From Schistosoma haematobium (lineage: Eukaryota; Platyhelminthes; Trematoda; Strigeidida; Schistosomatidae): a DNA stretch of 64,000 nt. Shown here in pieces: positions 58,201 through 61,950 of this stretch. The notes below the pieces were generated by a model that was not told the origin of the DNA, ran no database searches, and saw only the letters and a program-made list of their open reading frames with translations. The first letter of the stretch is position 1. Each line of letters starts with the position of its first letter. The translations under genes and the position numbers were made by a program. The stretch spans positions 20,044,536 to 20,108,535 of the forward strand of contig NC_067198.1 in assembly GCF_000699445.3 (NCBI RefSeq), in the 5' to 3' direction.

Positions 58201-58300
58201 ATTTTTGCCCCATTCTTCTTCAGTTACATCACGTTTCATTCATTGAAACAAGTGTATTAAGCAAGCATAATATCACAGAAGCTGTTGAACTACTTACGGA
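921..58300 (+). CDS. RASEF: RASEF (Rab45)-like protein: EF-hands, coiled coil, Rab GTPase (15 exons, 3' end unresolved)
   Basis: Join of 921-1302, 1379-1535, 21912-22058, 29355-29445, 30550-30651, 32358-32617, 33755-33823, 35823-35937, 37800-37809, 39442-39503, 50279-50585, 52458-52539, 55347-55461, 57272-57439 and 58224-58300, plus a short last exon. All junctions are GT-AG and in phase, giving 714 codons plus 2 nt. Two EF-hand loops are at residues 14-25 and 50-61. A linker and coiled coil run to about 441. The GTPase has P-loop GDSGVGKS (541-548), Thr566 in switch I, WDTAGQE (588-594), NKVD (648-651) and ETSV (697-700, usually ETSA). The order EF-hand, coiled coil, Rab is specific to the RASEF/Rab45, CRACR2A and Rab44 group. 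SYFRKIDGV and the linker match RASEF best from memory, and human RASEF is of similar length (about 740 aa). Family role: Ca2+-sensing, self-associating large Rab in membrane traffic. The role in the fluke is inferred. ATG 921 is the first ATG after an in-frame TAA at 870-872. Confidence 0.88.
1379..1535 (+). CDS. RASEF: RASEF-like exon 2: linker
   Basis: Follows a 76-bp intron with a strong pyrimidine tract ending CTTCAAG. Phase 1 in, 2 nt out. Residues 128-179 are basic then proline-containing (LERRKKRYP at the start) with no recognised domain. Only one frame is open across the exon, and it joins exon 3 in phase across a 20.4-kb intron. Confidence 0.8.
2268..2562 (+). repeat. Family A (Sm-alpha-like) repeats in inverted arrangement (A1)
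   Basis: A partial minus-oriented unit (about 2345-2395, TGGCTAGCAGTGGAATCCAG) faces a plus-oriented unit (2410-2560) with tRNA-like boxes (TCAGTGGATAACGC, GATTCGATTC) and the 3' end ATTCCACTGCTAGCCACTAT. The hammerhead core of the plus unit (about 2490-2540) reads CCGATGG, changed at U4 and A9, so it is likely dead. The leading part (2268-2345) resembles the flank of copy A2 at 6.07 kb. Confidence 0.75.
3334..3381. repeat. (TA)n microsatellite
   Basis: Uninterrupted alternating TA over about 48 bases. Confidence 0.98.
4191..4261. repeat. (AT)n microsatellite
   Basis: Uninterrupted alternating AT over about 70 bases. It creates spurious Tyr-Ile repeat ORFs on both strands. Confidence 0.98.
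4623..5045 (+). mobile_element. Possible solo LTR
   Basis: A 423-bp block begins TGTTG and ends CAACA (short inverted ends). It has a TATA-like TATATAAATA at about 4845, an AATAAA at about 4870, and an unusually GC-rich 3' third. That order (promoter, polyA signal, R-like segment) is LTR-like. No convincing target-site duplication was found and no internal retrotransposon genes flank it, so a solo LTR is an inference. Confidence 0.4.
6044..6463. repeat. Inverted repeat enclosing a family A element
   Basis: Arms 6044-6113 and 6394-6463 are imperfect reverse complements (TATTTAGGACTGCAATTGAT against ATCAATTACAGTCCTAAATA). Between them lies the minus-oriented family A unit at 6167-6375. Confidence 0.75.
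6167..6375 (-). repeat. Family A (Sm-alpha-like) repeat (A2)
   Basis: On the minus strand it has tRNA-like boxes (GTGGATAACGC, GTTCGAATCCCC), then a hammerhead-like segment (6189-6233) with stem I ATCCAG/CTGGAT. The core boxes read CTGACAA and TAAA: G8 and G12 are lost, so it is inactive. Confidence 0.8.
6508..6672 (+). repeat. Family A (Sm-alpha-like) repeat (A3)
   Basis: Plus-oriented unit with A-box-like GTAGCTAAGTGGATAACG, B-box-like GTTCGAGTCC, a hammerhead segment at 6610-6654, and the family 3' end GATTCCACTGCTAGCC. It faces copy A2. Confidence 0.85.
6610..6654 (+). ncRNA. Degenerate hammerhead ribozyme (A3)
   Basis: The core CTGACGA is consensus (position 7 is free) and stem II (GTCC/GGAT) forms, but the second core box is GAGA instead of GAAA (A14 to G). 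The cleavage-site base is A. Activity is doubtful. Confidence 0.65.
7327..7460 (+). repeat. Degenerate family B repeat (B8)
   Basis: Contains GCTCAGTGGTCTAGAGATTA (tRNA-like A box), GTTCGATCTC, and GTCTAGTGCTTCCTGGTTTT. Stem II of the hammerhead is deleted. Confidence 0.6.
8205..8351 (+). mobile_element. Solo 5' end of an RTE-clade retrotransposon
   Basis: ACTGCCGGTCCCAAGCCCGG through the GGGGTTAGCGACCCCAT hairpin to the CTCTGCCC segment matches the 5' untranslated region of the RTE copy at 58905-59052 almost throughout. Similarity stops before the ORF. Non-LTR elements usually lose their 5' end, so an isolated 5' end is odd. Confidence 0.8.
9260..9760. other. GC-richer block of unknown origin
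   Basis: Composition is clearly less AT-rich than the surroundings, with many CA-rich runs. Translations are broken by stops. Probably an old mobile-element fragment, not identified. Confidence 0.25.
11549..11606 (+). repeat. Half-copy of the 18-kb inverted repeat
   Basis: ATGAATTCATATTATTCTGC and the following CTAACCTTTGTTCTTGCTCT match the right arm and spacer of the palindrome at 17999-18100 with few changes. Confidence 0.7.
12640..13230. repeat. GC-richer dispersed-repeat-like block
   Basis: Contains two internally similar segments (ACCTTACTGCCG at 12892 and 13021), and has a composition unlike its surroundings. I recognise no coding frame. The block is probably derived from a mobile element. 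The family assignment is open. Confidence 0.35.
13385..13680 (+). repeat. Degenerate long family B repeat (B9)
   Basis: The order of segments follows the reverse complement of the long copy at 32.7-33.2 kb: tail (GAGTGAGATAGT), ACACCAACGGTT, a tRNA-like part, then GTCCAGTGCTTCCTGGTTTT. The hammerhead core (CTGAGAA, TTAAA) is broken. Confidence 0.55.
14374..14522 (+). repeat. Degenerate family A repeat (A4)
   Basis: Ends with GATTCTACTACCAGCCACTA and has a hammerhead-like AATGAGCCCCAAATAGAGGG around 14465-14485, with the core lost. Confidence 0.6.
17014..17316 (-). repeat. Family B repeat with 78-bp inverted arms (B2)
   Basis: Left arm 17014-17091 and right arm 17239-17316 are reverse complements with one mismatch. 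Inside, on the minus strand, are a tRNA-like unit (ACCACTGAGCC and GGATTCGAACCC complements) and a complete hammerhead (17069-17114). The right arm carries only the 3' half of a second hammerhead. The ORFs on both strands here (16909-17229, 16989-17213) are artefacts of the repeat. Confidence 0.88.
17069..17114 (-). ncRNA. Hammerhead ribozyme with intact core (B2)
   Basis: On the minus strand: stem I GCACTG/CAGTGC (6 bp), core CTGAGGA, stem II GTCC/GGAC, core GAAA, a minimal stem III (AC-GGCC-GT) and cleavage base C. All conserved residues are present. The very short stem III is typical of schistosome hammerheads. It is antisense to the RASEF-like gene. Confidence 0.8.
17999..18100. repeat. 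Near-perfect palindrome (41-bp arms)
   Basis: Arms 17999-18039 and 18060-18100 match with about one mismatch around a 20-bp spacer. The core of the arm is AACAAAGGTTGGTGCAGAAT. A half-copy is at 11549-11606. Confidence 0.9.
18800..18900 (+). repeat. Degenerate family B fragment (B10)
   Basis: CAGCTGTCCAGTGTTTCCTG and the following TTATAATGACTGGCTAAGAT match the hammerhead 3' half and arm of family B. Confidence 0.5.
19380..19690 (-). repeat. Family C tRNA-related, hammerhead-bearing repeat (C1)
   Basis: Read on the minus strand: a tRNA-like start (GGCCCCGATAGCTCAGTGGT, later GGGGTCGAATAC), a hammerhead segment, then a unique tail (complement of GTTGTAATGTGGCCACTAG). Sequence outside the boxes differs from families A and B. 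A rearranged copy is at 52.1 kb. Confidence 0.75.
19501..19545 (-). ncRNA. Degenerate hammerhead ribozyme (C1)
   Basis: Core CTGACGA and stem II GTGC/GCAT are present, but the second core box is GAGA instead of GAAA. Minimal stem III (AC-CTAG-GT) and cleavage C are kept. Probably inactive. Confidence 0.6.
21912..22058 (+). CDS. RASEF: RASEF-like exon 3: conserved linker before coiled coil
   Basis: Acceptor TTTTTTTCTAG, donor AAGTAAG (GTAAGT). Residues about 180-228. The pattern of the stretch with YPELLSPFKIVLNDF matches the linker in vertebrate RASEF just before its coiled coil (a tyrosine/proline segment, then a helix with FxxEL). It ends in charged KKEKIDLEE heptad-like sequence that starts the coiled coil. 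Confidence 0.85.
22059..29354 (+). other. RASEF: Intron 3 of RASEF-like gene (7.3 kb)
   Basis: Contains the MITE-like element at 24966-25222 and two short family B fragments: an arm-like piece at about 24180-24340 and one at 26262-26325 ending in CTCCACAA. The rest is AT-rich with no gene or recognised repeat. Confidence 0.55.
24966..25222. mobile_element. MITE-like element, copy 1
   Basis: 257 bp, no coding frame. The ends are imperfect terminal inverted repeats sharing TAATTTATGGACGA. Flanks CTAACATT (24958-24965) and CTAACACT (25223-25230) look like an 8-bp target-site duplication with one change. This size fits hAT- or Merlin-type transposases, which must have been supplied from elsewhere. 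Confidence 0.7.
29355..29445 (+). CDS. RASEF: RASEF-like exon 4: coiled coil
   Basis: Acceptor ATGACAG, donor GTAAGC. Residues about 229-259, rich in Glu, Lys and Leu (EKEKRKSDLSRLEGELE) with heptad spacing. Phase 2 in, 0 out. Confidence 0.85.
29680..29887. repeat. Family B palindrome with 92-bp arms (B3)
   Basis: Arms 29680-29771 and 29796-29887 are reverse complements with about two mismatches, around a 24-bp spacer (CGCGAGCGGGATGCGCACTG and beyond). The tRNA-like middle of the unit has been lost. The transcript would fold into a very long hairpin. Lies in intron 4. Confidence 0.92.
29785..29830 (+). ncRNA. Hammerhead ribozyme, core intact, stem III weakened (B3)
   Basis: Stem I GCACTG/CAGTGC, core CTGAGGA, stem II GTCC/GGAC, core GAAA and cleavage C are all present. 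One base of minimal stem III is changed (G to C), leaving one pair. It competes with the long palindrome for folding. Sense to the RASEF-like gene. Confidence 0.65.
30550..30651 (+). CDS. RASEF: RASEF-like exon 5: coiled coil, donor ambiguous
   Basis: Acceptor GTTTTTTAG. Residues 260-293, heptad-like (LQSEYRTLVSNKEQE). Two phase-0 donors are possible and both are weak: GTATTA after 30651 or GTACGA after 30645. The choice adds or removes two residues (VR) and does not change the frame. I chose the longer form. Confidence 0.75.
30926..31125 (+). repeat. Dispersed repeat family G, copy 1
   Basis: Shares CTACTTATATCTGTC, a preceding CTTCTCAACCTTCTG block and a following CATACATCACA block with 41690-41870. 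No coding frame. Family not identified. Confidence 0.55.
31436..31830 (-). repeat. Long family B repeat (B4)
   Basis: Minus-oriented unit: arm (31441-31490), hammerhead-like segment (31492-31537), tRNA-like part with GGATTCGAACCC complement, then a tail (CACGAAATTGCGCGACCATC through TTAGTGAGCATATGG) shared with copy B5. The core CTTAGAA is broken. A short stretch of inverted arm closes it at about 31800. Confidence 0.8.
32358..32617 (+). CDS. RASEF: RASEF-like exon 6: coiled coil with Ser/Asn-rich insert
   Basis: Acceptor TTTATATAG, donor GTAATC. Residues 294-379. It begins with a polar Ser/Asn/Cys-rich stretch, then returns to coiled coil (LSILAQREFELKTLKDQL). The internal ATG at 32394 is not a start: the frame is open back to the acceptor and in phase with exon 5. 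Confidence 0.8.
32682..33165 (-). repeat. Long family B repeat with direct and inverted flanks (B5)
   Basis: Minus-oriented unit with arm, intact hammerhead (32770-32815), tRNA-like part and the same tail as B4. It is bracketed by a 41-bp direct repeat (32682-32722 and 33086-33126, two differences). The left arm is also repeated inverted at 33120-33158 (CTAGCTTCAACTGACTCATG). Lies in intron 6. Confidence 0.87.
32770..32815 (-). ncRNA. Hammerhead ribozyme with intact core (B5)
   Basis: On the minus strand: stem I GCACTG/TAGTGC (one G-U), core CTGAGGA, stem II GTCC/GGGC (one U-G), core GAAA, minimal stem III AC-GGCC-GT, cleavage C. All conserved bases are present. Antisense to the RASEF-like gene. 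Confidence 0.78.
33755..33823 (+). CDS. RASEF: RASEF-like exon 7: coiled coil
   Basis: Short 69-nt exon. Acceptor ATTTCAAG, donor GTAAGT. Residues about 380-402 (DKHELISQEEEKQNLYSQL). Phases match both neighbours. Confidence 0.83.
35823..35937 (+). CDS. RASEF: RASEF-like exon 8: end of coiled coil
   Basis: Acceptor GTCAATCCAG, donor GTAAGT. Residues 403-441. The segment MERLNKTNDYLCSAL matches the family pattern of a leucine, an Asn/Asp pair, then LxSAL seen at the end of the RASEF coiled coil. It is followed by a basic Ser/Pro tail. Confidence 0.85.
36145..36320 (+). repeat. Degenerate family B repeat (B6)
   Basis: GGTTCCATTCCCC (tRNA-like) is followed by CATACTAGGACGAAAAAGCC and GTCCAGTGATTCTTGGTTTT. 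The first hammerhead core box reads CTAAGTA, so it is inactive. Confidence 0.65.
37089..37381. mobile_element. MITE-like element, copy 2
   Basis: 293 bp, related to copy 1 along its length (for example TTTTCATCACGAATCGGC against TTTTCATCATGAATTGAC). Terminal inverted repeats share GCTATAATTTACGGAC and its complement. The flanks (CCTTG on both sides) give only a weak duplication. Lies in intron 8. Confidence 0.68.
37800..37809 (+). CDS. RASEF: RASEF-like exon 9: 10-nt micro-exon
   Basis: The ten bases GAACAAAGTG lie between a good acceptor (TTTCTCCCACTAG) and a good donor (GTGAGT). Entered in phase 0, they leave one base, which is exactly what exon 10 needs to stay open. Without it exon 10 would be read out of frame from exon 8. 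Encodes EQS plus the first base of an Asp codon. Micro-exons are common in schistosome genes, which makes this plausible, but no transcript was seen. Confidence 0.65.
38230..38480 (-). pseudogene. Possible coding relic of unknown identity
   Basis: On the minus strand, about 38266-38374 encodes a stretch with SFELAEKHPPELQVFSLLAK, and about 38400-38475 one with WNNSDRKQMNCLLKTLRSN, in different frames with stops between. The base composition and residue mix are more protein-like than the surroundings. No family is recognised. It could be a processed pseudogene or a decayed element ORF. Confidence 0.28.
39442..39503 (+). CDS. RASEF: RASEF-like exon 10: spacer
   Basis: Acceptor ATGATAAG (weak tract), donor GTAAGT. 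Residues about 445-465, polar, no domain (NNETNLQPCRFSTG). Phase 1 in with the micro-exon, 0 out. The next supported exon is 10.8 kb away. More spacer exons could be hidden there, since this part of the protein is poorly conserved. Confidence 0.68.
41017..41150 (+). mobile_element. Solo LINE 3' tail
   Basis: ATTTGGTGTTCATC, GGCAACTTGGAC, GATGCATATATGTACCTGGT and a GACTGACTGA run match the 3' end of the LINE fragment at 49199-49325. Confidence 0.7.
41690..41870 (+). repeat. Dispersed repeat family G, copy 2
   Basis: Matches 30926-31125 (ACCTTCTG, CATTTCACTTCCGATTG, CTACTTATATCTGTCGACAT). The three ORFs overlapping this area are not thought to be genes. Confidence 0.55.
42720..42870. repeat. 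Rearranged family B fragment (B11)
   Basis: Starts with minus-oriented GAACTTCTCAGCAGTGCCCA and continues with plus-oriented TACTAGGACGAAACAACTAC, so it joins two halves in opposite orientation. No complete hammerhead. Confidence 0.55.
43911..44112. repeat. Imperfect inverted repeat
   Basis: Left arm 43911-43995 and right arm 44028-44112 pair along GAGCTTTGTTCTCTGAGCTA, GATGGTTTGG and TTATTCTGAACGACATCATC with several changes. Spacer 32 bp. Family unknown. Confidence 0.75.
47690..48030 (+). mobile_element. Possible LTR-derived block
   Basis: GC-richer than its surroundings, with GAGAGTCCCTCTTGAAATAT near the start and AAATAAATAAAC (polyA-signal-like) before a CAGTATCCGGC segment. The order resembles an LTR 3' half, but no ends or duplication were identified. 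Confidence 0.28.
48525..48549. repeat. (AAT)n microsatellite
   Basis: Trinucleotide run of about eight units. Smaller runs: (GAT)n at 12010-12026 and (GA)n at 15605-15621. Confidence 0.95.
48770..49325 (+). mobile_element. 3' end of a non-LTR retrotransposon
   Basis: Translates to LHRLRWLGHVLRMPEHR, then RGGQTKTWHQCLKSLTSS and NRSQWSRCIHSL, interrupted by stops. This is the C-terminal tail pattern of LINE reverse transcriptase proteins. The 3' untranslated tail follows to a GACTGACTGA run. Truncated at the 5' side and dead. Confidence 0.8.
50279..50585 (+). CDS. RASEF: RASEF-like exon 11: acidic spacer and P-loop
   Basis: Acceptor CACATTTTAG, donor GTAAGT. Residues 466-567. The first 65 are polar and acidic. 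The GTPase then starts at about 535 with FKVILVGDSGVGKSSF: beta-1, P-loop with Lys547 and Ser548 for nucleotide and Mg2+ binding. The exon ends inside switch I after RATL, where Thr566 is the likely Mg2+ ligand. Confidence 0.92.
50722..50900 (+). repeat. Family B repeat (B7)
   Basis: A partial inverted arm (ATTGAAATCATGAGTCAAAT) joins a plus-oriented body with a tRNA-like GGTCCTGGGTTTGAATCTCG and an intact hammerhead (50832-50877). Lies in intron 11, sense to the gene. Confidence 0.8.
50832..50877 (+). ncRNA. Hammerhead ribozyme with intact core (B7)
   Basis: Stem I GCACTG/CAGTAC (one mismatch, distal), core CTGAGGA, stem II GTCC/GGAT (one G-U), core GAAA, stem III AC-GGTG-GT, cleavage C. 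All conserved bases are present. It lies in the sense strand of intron 11 of the RASEF-like gene, between two GTPase exons. Confidence 0.75.
51560..51845 (-). mobile_element. Degraded LINE 3' fragment
   Basis: Minus-strand reading includes RSRQTKSWHQSMKLLT, the same motif as RGGQTKTWHQCLKSLT at 48.9 kb. Strongly diverged. Confidence 0.6.
52118..52265. repeat. Rearranged family C repeat (C2)
   Basis: The left part (CTGTCGATCAAGTCGTAATG) is in the same orientation as the plus strand of C1, while the hammerhead part (CTGATGGGTGTTAAATGGCA, then CGAAACCTAGATC) is inverted relative to it. The first core box reads CTGATGG (A9 to G). Confidence 0.6.
52458..52539 (+). CDS. RASEF: RASEF-like exon 12: switch I to switch II
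   Basis: Acceptor TTCTATTAAAG, donor GTAAGT. Completes the Rab-family GVDF motif (residues 568-571), the inter-switch beta strands and WDTAGQE (588-594), including the catalytic Gln593. Phase 1 in, 2 nt out. Confidence 0.92.
53490..53830 (+). mobile_element. Degraded LINE 3' fragment
   Basis: Nucleotide match to 48770-49100: AAATCAGTTGATGAGGT, GACATGTGTTATGTAT, GGTTGGGGTTTGCG, and a final CTCAGAATCATTAACA. Many substitutions and indels. Confidence 0.7.
53890..54270 (+). mobile_element. Reverse transcriptase remnant
   Basis: FDCVQRLELL at about 53910 resembles RT motif A, QKGAVFS is motif-B-like, and YADDIT at 54128-54145 is the catalytic motif C. The frame changes between A and C. The spacing of about 72 codons is normal. 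The element is a decayed non-LTR type, not placed in a clade. Confidence 0.6.
55347..55461 (+). CDS. RASEF: RASEF-like exon 13: switch II to alpha-3
   Basis: Acceptor TTTTTATTAG, donor GTAGGT. Residues 595-633. YRCIVRSYFRKIDGVILMY matches the SYFRKADGV block of RASEF and the FFRKADGV of CRACR2A. The following YAVD differs from the usual YDVT. The exon ends in WMEMIK, helix alpha-3. Confidence 0.92.
55706..55870 (-). repeat. Degenerate family B repeat (B12)
   Basis: ACCACTGAAAACCAGAGTGA, GACTCCTCAATAGTGCTTAT and GAGATCGAACCCAAGTCCTT are recognisable family B parts. The hammerhead core (TTGAGGA, AAAG) is broken. Confidence 0.55.
56322..56440 (-). repeat. Family A repeat (A5)
   Basis: Minus-oriented copy ending in the complement of TTAGCAGTGGAATCCAGGAT. 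The hammerhead segment at 56333-56376 keeps GAAA and stem II but reads CTGACAA in the first core box (G8 lost). B-box complement GGACTAGAACCC follows. Confidence 0.72.
57272..57439 (+). CDS. RASEF: RASEF-like exon 14: NKxD base-binding motif
   Basis: Acceptor GATAAAAAG, donor GTAAGT. Residues 634-689. VPILLVGNKVDLR gives beta-5 and the guanine-specificity motif NKVD (648-651). An Asn/Ser-rich insert of about 20 residues follows (NNTKESYNNNDD) before helix alpha-4, longer than in most Rabs. The frame is also open upstream of the acceptor, so the exact 5' edge rests on phase and the AG. Confidence 0.88.
57440..58223 (+). other. RASEF: Intron 14 of RASEF-like gene
   Basis: 784 bp. A GC-richer block at about 57545-57660 stands out from its AT-rich surroundings and may be a fragment of a dispersed repeat. 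I could not assign it. Confidence 0.4.
58224..58300 (+). CDS. RASEF: RASEF-like exon 15: G5 motif and helix alpha-5
   Basis: Acceptor CATTCTTCTTCAG, donor GTAAGT. Residues 690-714. FIETSV is the G5 loop (ETSA in most Rabs) and NITEAVELLT starts the last helix. Two nucleotides are left over, so at least one more exon must follow. Confidence 0.88.
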
Positions 58301-58565
58301 GTAAGTTAAATTTAAGAAATATATATATGTAATTTATTGTAAAAACGAGCTCTTAATTAAGAATTGTGACTGATAAATGACATTTGAGTTGCGACACTTG
58401 AATGCCGATAGTTTAGGAATTCAACTTTAAACAATTCTAACGTTGTCAAATAACATAAAATATCATCCTTTCAACCGTGTGAATGACATATTGAATTCAG
58501 TGAATAATTTAACTGTTCTCTTGAGGAAAGCAAGAGATTAAATAACTGTTGTTTTTATTCTTCAG

Positions 58566-58581
58566 AAATAAATGTAAATGA
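58566..58581 (+). CDS. RASEF: Candidate terminal exon A of RASEF-like gene
   Basis: A strong acceptor (TTTTTATTCTTCAG) lies 265 bp after exon 15. In phase it would add Glu-Asn-Lys-Cys-Lys and a TGA stop, ending the last helix with one Cys near the C-terminus. An AATAAA-like signal follows at about 58642. This avoids crossing the RTE insertion. It is very short and does not give a classic double-Cys prenylation motif, so it remains a candidate. Confidence 0.35.
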
Positions 58582-59066
58582 ACCAAAAAATGTTTTCTTC
58601 TCAGTAATATCTAATGTCTTTTTTCTGAAGTATAACAACTGATAATAAAGCCAATATCAGTCAAATGGTTTTTAATTAGTAGTATTTGTAAATTACAAAT
58701 AACATATGAAAATAAAAATAACCTAACAAGAATGTTTCTTGAGAATTTGAACAGTTAGACTACTTTTTTATTCGGATATTGATTGAAGTAATAAATCGAG
58801 TGTTAAACGATTTCACAGTGTCCGTGTTCTATAAAATACGAAAACACTAATATATAACGCAACTAGTTTTAAGGAGAAACTCGGCCTGGAGTCCCTCCGG
58901 GGACTACTGCCGGTCCCAAGCCCGGATAAGGGAGGAGGGTTGAACATGGGGTTAGCGACCCCATCCTGTAGAAAACCAACTCGCTAAAAAAACGCTAACC
59001 AGAAAAAATTATTCAAACCTTTTAAACTCTGCCCCGGGAGTCAGTAGGTCATCATTTAGAAGAACT

Positions 59067-59492
59067 ATGACGCCTCTTGATGAAAGCCGAATTCCTTCGG
59101 AAGTTACGAGCCCGATGCCCCTTCTGACAACCAGAGCGACCATTTATCTAGGTACATGGGATGCTCGTACAATGTGGGAGACTGGGAGAGTCTTCCAAAT
59201 TGCTGCAGAAATGAGGAGATACAACCTGGATGTGCTTGGGATCAGTGAAACACATTGGACGAAAGTTGGACAACAACGACTAGCTTCAGGAGAGCTTCTG
59301 TTATACTCCGGCCATGAAGAAGTAAATGCTCCACATACACAAGGAGTTGCATTGATGCTGTCCAAACAAGCACAAAAAGCACTTATAGGATGGGAATCTC
59401 ATGGACCAAGGATCATCAAAGCCTCCTTCAAAACAAAGAAAGAGGACATTTCAATGAACATCATCCAATGCTATGCGCCTACCAACGATTAA
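59067..59492 (+). pseudogene. RTE endonuclease fragment
   Basis: First open part of the element ORF: apurinic-type endonuclease N-terminus with TMWETGR, GISETHWTKVG (catalytic Glu) and QCYAPTND. Ends in a TAA. The same frame continues, through three more stops, to about 60087. Confidence 0.85.
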
Positions 59493-60111
59493 AATGAAGA
59501 CGCTAAAGATCAATTCTACAATAGGCTGCAGTCAATCGTCGAGAAGTGCCCAACAAAGGACCTGACCATTCTGATGGGAGATTTCAACGCCAAGGTTGGA
59601 ACGGATAACACTGGATATGAAGACATCATGGGACGACACGGACTGGGAGAAAGGAACGAAAATGGTGAGAGATTTGCAAACCTATGTGCCTTCAATAAAC
59701 TGGTCATAGGTGGCACTATATTCCCACATAAGCGCATTCACTAAATCACATGGACTTCACCGGATCACACTACGCAAAACCAAATCAACCATATCTGCAT
59801 CAACAAAAAGTTCAGGATGACAATGGAGGACGTGAGAACTAAAAGAGGAGCTGATGTAACATTATATCATCACTTGCTGGTCGCCAAGATGAAATCGAAA
59901 CTCAAGAAGCACTGAACAATGAGGCGGACAACATCACAAAAGTTCAATACGGCTTTCCTTCGAGATACTGACAAACTCAACGAATTCGAGACAGACCTCA
60001 GCAACAAGTTCCAGGCCTTTCATGACCTACTCAATGGAGAGGTGGCTACTTTAGAGAGCAACTGGAAAGGGATCAAAGAGGCAAGCTGAATACACAGAAG
60101 TAAACAAACAT

Positions 60112-61466
60112 GTGAAGAGGAGCATCACAACCGACAAACATAAATATGTGGAAGATTTAGCAACGACGGCGGAAAAGGCTGAAAGAGAAGGAAACATGAG
60201 ACAACTGTATGACATAACAAAGAAACTCTCTGGAAATCGCCGCAAACCAGAACGACCAGTGAAAAGCAAGGAAGGCAAGGTAATCACCAACATTGAAGAA
60301 CAATGAAACAGGTGGGTAGAACACTTCAAAGAACTCTTGAATCGACCAGTCCCACTGAACCCACCCAACATCGAAGCAGCACCCACGTACCTCCCAATCA
60401 ACGTTGGCCCACCAACAATTGAAGAGATCAGCATGGTCATCAGACAAATCAAGAGTGGCAAAGCAGAAGGACCAGACAACATTTCAGCAGAGGCACTGAA
60501 AGCAGACGTAGCGGCAAATGCAAGGATACTCCACATTCTCTTCAATCAGATTTGGGATGAAGAACAAGTACCAAGAGACTGGAAAGAAGGACTCCTGATC
60601 AAAATATCGAAGAAAGGCGATCTCAGCAAGTGTGATAACTACAGGGGCATCACTCTTCTCTCAATATCAGGAAAAGTCTTCAACAGGCTATCGTTAAACA
60701 GAATGAAGGACTGCGTAGACGCCCAATTTCGAGACCAACAGGCAGGATTCCGTAAGGATAGATCGTGTACAGAACAAACCGCAACTCTACGGATCATTGT
60801 GGAACAATCAATTGAATGGAATTCATCACTCTACATCAACTTCATTGACTACGAGAAAGCACTTGACAGCGTGGACAGAACAACACTATGGAAGCTTCTT
60901 TGACACTGCGGCGTACCTGAGAAGATAGTCAATAACATACAGAATTCCTATGATGGATTACACTGCAAAATCGTGCATGGAGGGCAGTTGACAAAGTCGT
61001 TCGAAATAAAGACGGGTGTCAGGCAAGGTTGCTTACTCTCACCCTTTCTCTTTCTCCTGGCGATCGACTGGATCATGAATACGTCAACATCTGAAGGAAA
61101 ACACGAGATACAATGGACATCTAGGATGAAGTTGGATGATCTAGACTTCGCAGATGATCTGGCTCTTCTGTCGAACACGCAACAACAAATACAGGAGAAG
61201 ACGAACAGTGTGGCAGCAGCCTCAGTAGCGGTAGGTCTCAATATACACAAAGGGAAAAGTAGGATTCTCCGATACAACACAGCATGCACCAATCCAATCA
61301 CAATTGACGGAGAAGATTTGGAAGATGTAAAAACCTTTACATATTTGGGCAGCATCATTGATGAACATGGTGGATCTGATGCAGATGTGAGGACGCGGAT
61401 CGGTAAAGCAAGAGCAGCATATTTACAACTGAGGAACATCTGGAACCCAAAACAACTGTCTGTCAA
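60112..61466 (+). pseudogene. RTE reverse transcriptase region (broken)
   Basis: One frame from 60112 to about 61466, broken by TGA at 60304 and TGA at 60901. Motifs in order: GPDNISAEAL, GDLSKCDNYRGITLLS, QAGFRKDR, DYEKALDSVDR, GVRQGCLLSPFLF and FADDLALL. Catalytic Asp residues of FADD are present, but no intact protein is possible. Confidence 0.88.
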
Positions 61467-61950
61467 CCAACACCAAGGTCAGGATTTTCAATACAAATGT
61501 CAAGACAGTTCTGCTGTATGGGGCAGAAACCTGGAGAACTACGAAAGCCATCATACAGAAAATACAAGTGTTTATTAACAGTTCTCCATGAAAAATACTT
61601 CAGATCCGTTGGCCGGACACTATTAGCAACAACGTACTGTAGGAGAGAACAAACCAGATCCCAGTGGAGTAAGAAATCAGGAAGAAGTGCTGGAAGTGGA
61701 TAGGACACACATTGAGGAAAGCACCCAACTGAGTCACAAGGCAAGCCCTCACATGGAATCCTCAACTCCAAAGGAAAAGAGGAAGACCAAAGAACACATT
61801 ACGCCGGGAAATGGAAATAGACATGAGAGAAATGAACAAGAATTGGATGGAACTAGAAAAGAAGGCCCAGGACAGGGTGGATTGGAGAATGCTTGTCGGC
61901 GGCCTATGCTCCATTGGGAGTAACAGGCGTAAGTAAGTAAGTTTTAGGGA

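Larger units (their letters stand above)
58876..61939 (+). mobile_element. Near full-length, inactive RTE-clade retrotransposon
   Basis: About 3.06 kb. 5' part with ACTGCCGGTCCCAAGCCCGG, an endonuclease region (GISETHW, MGDFNAKVG), a reverse transcriptase (QAGFRKDRSC, FIDYEKALDSVDR, FADDLALL at about 61150), and a C-terminal tail to a short TAAG repeat, as RTE elements end. Possible target-site duplication AGTTTTARGGA at 58865-58875 and 61940-61950 (one mismatch). Closest to schistosome SR2/SR3/Perere-type elements by memory. Dead: in-frame stops at 59490, 59742, 59913, 60087, 60304 and 60901, a frame change with probable internal deletion near 60085, and another near 61465. The endonuclease has Asp in place of the usual Asn in TWN and has lost its SDH motif. 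Confidence 0.92.

Noticed and set aside
59144..61771. Minus-strand ORFs of up to 172 codons across the RTE element
   Set aside because: Antisense shadows of the retrotransposon coding frame.
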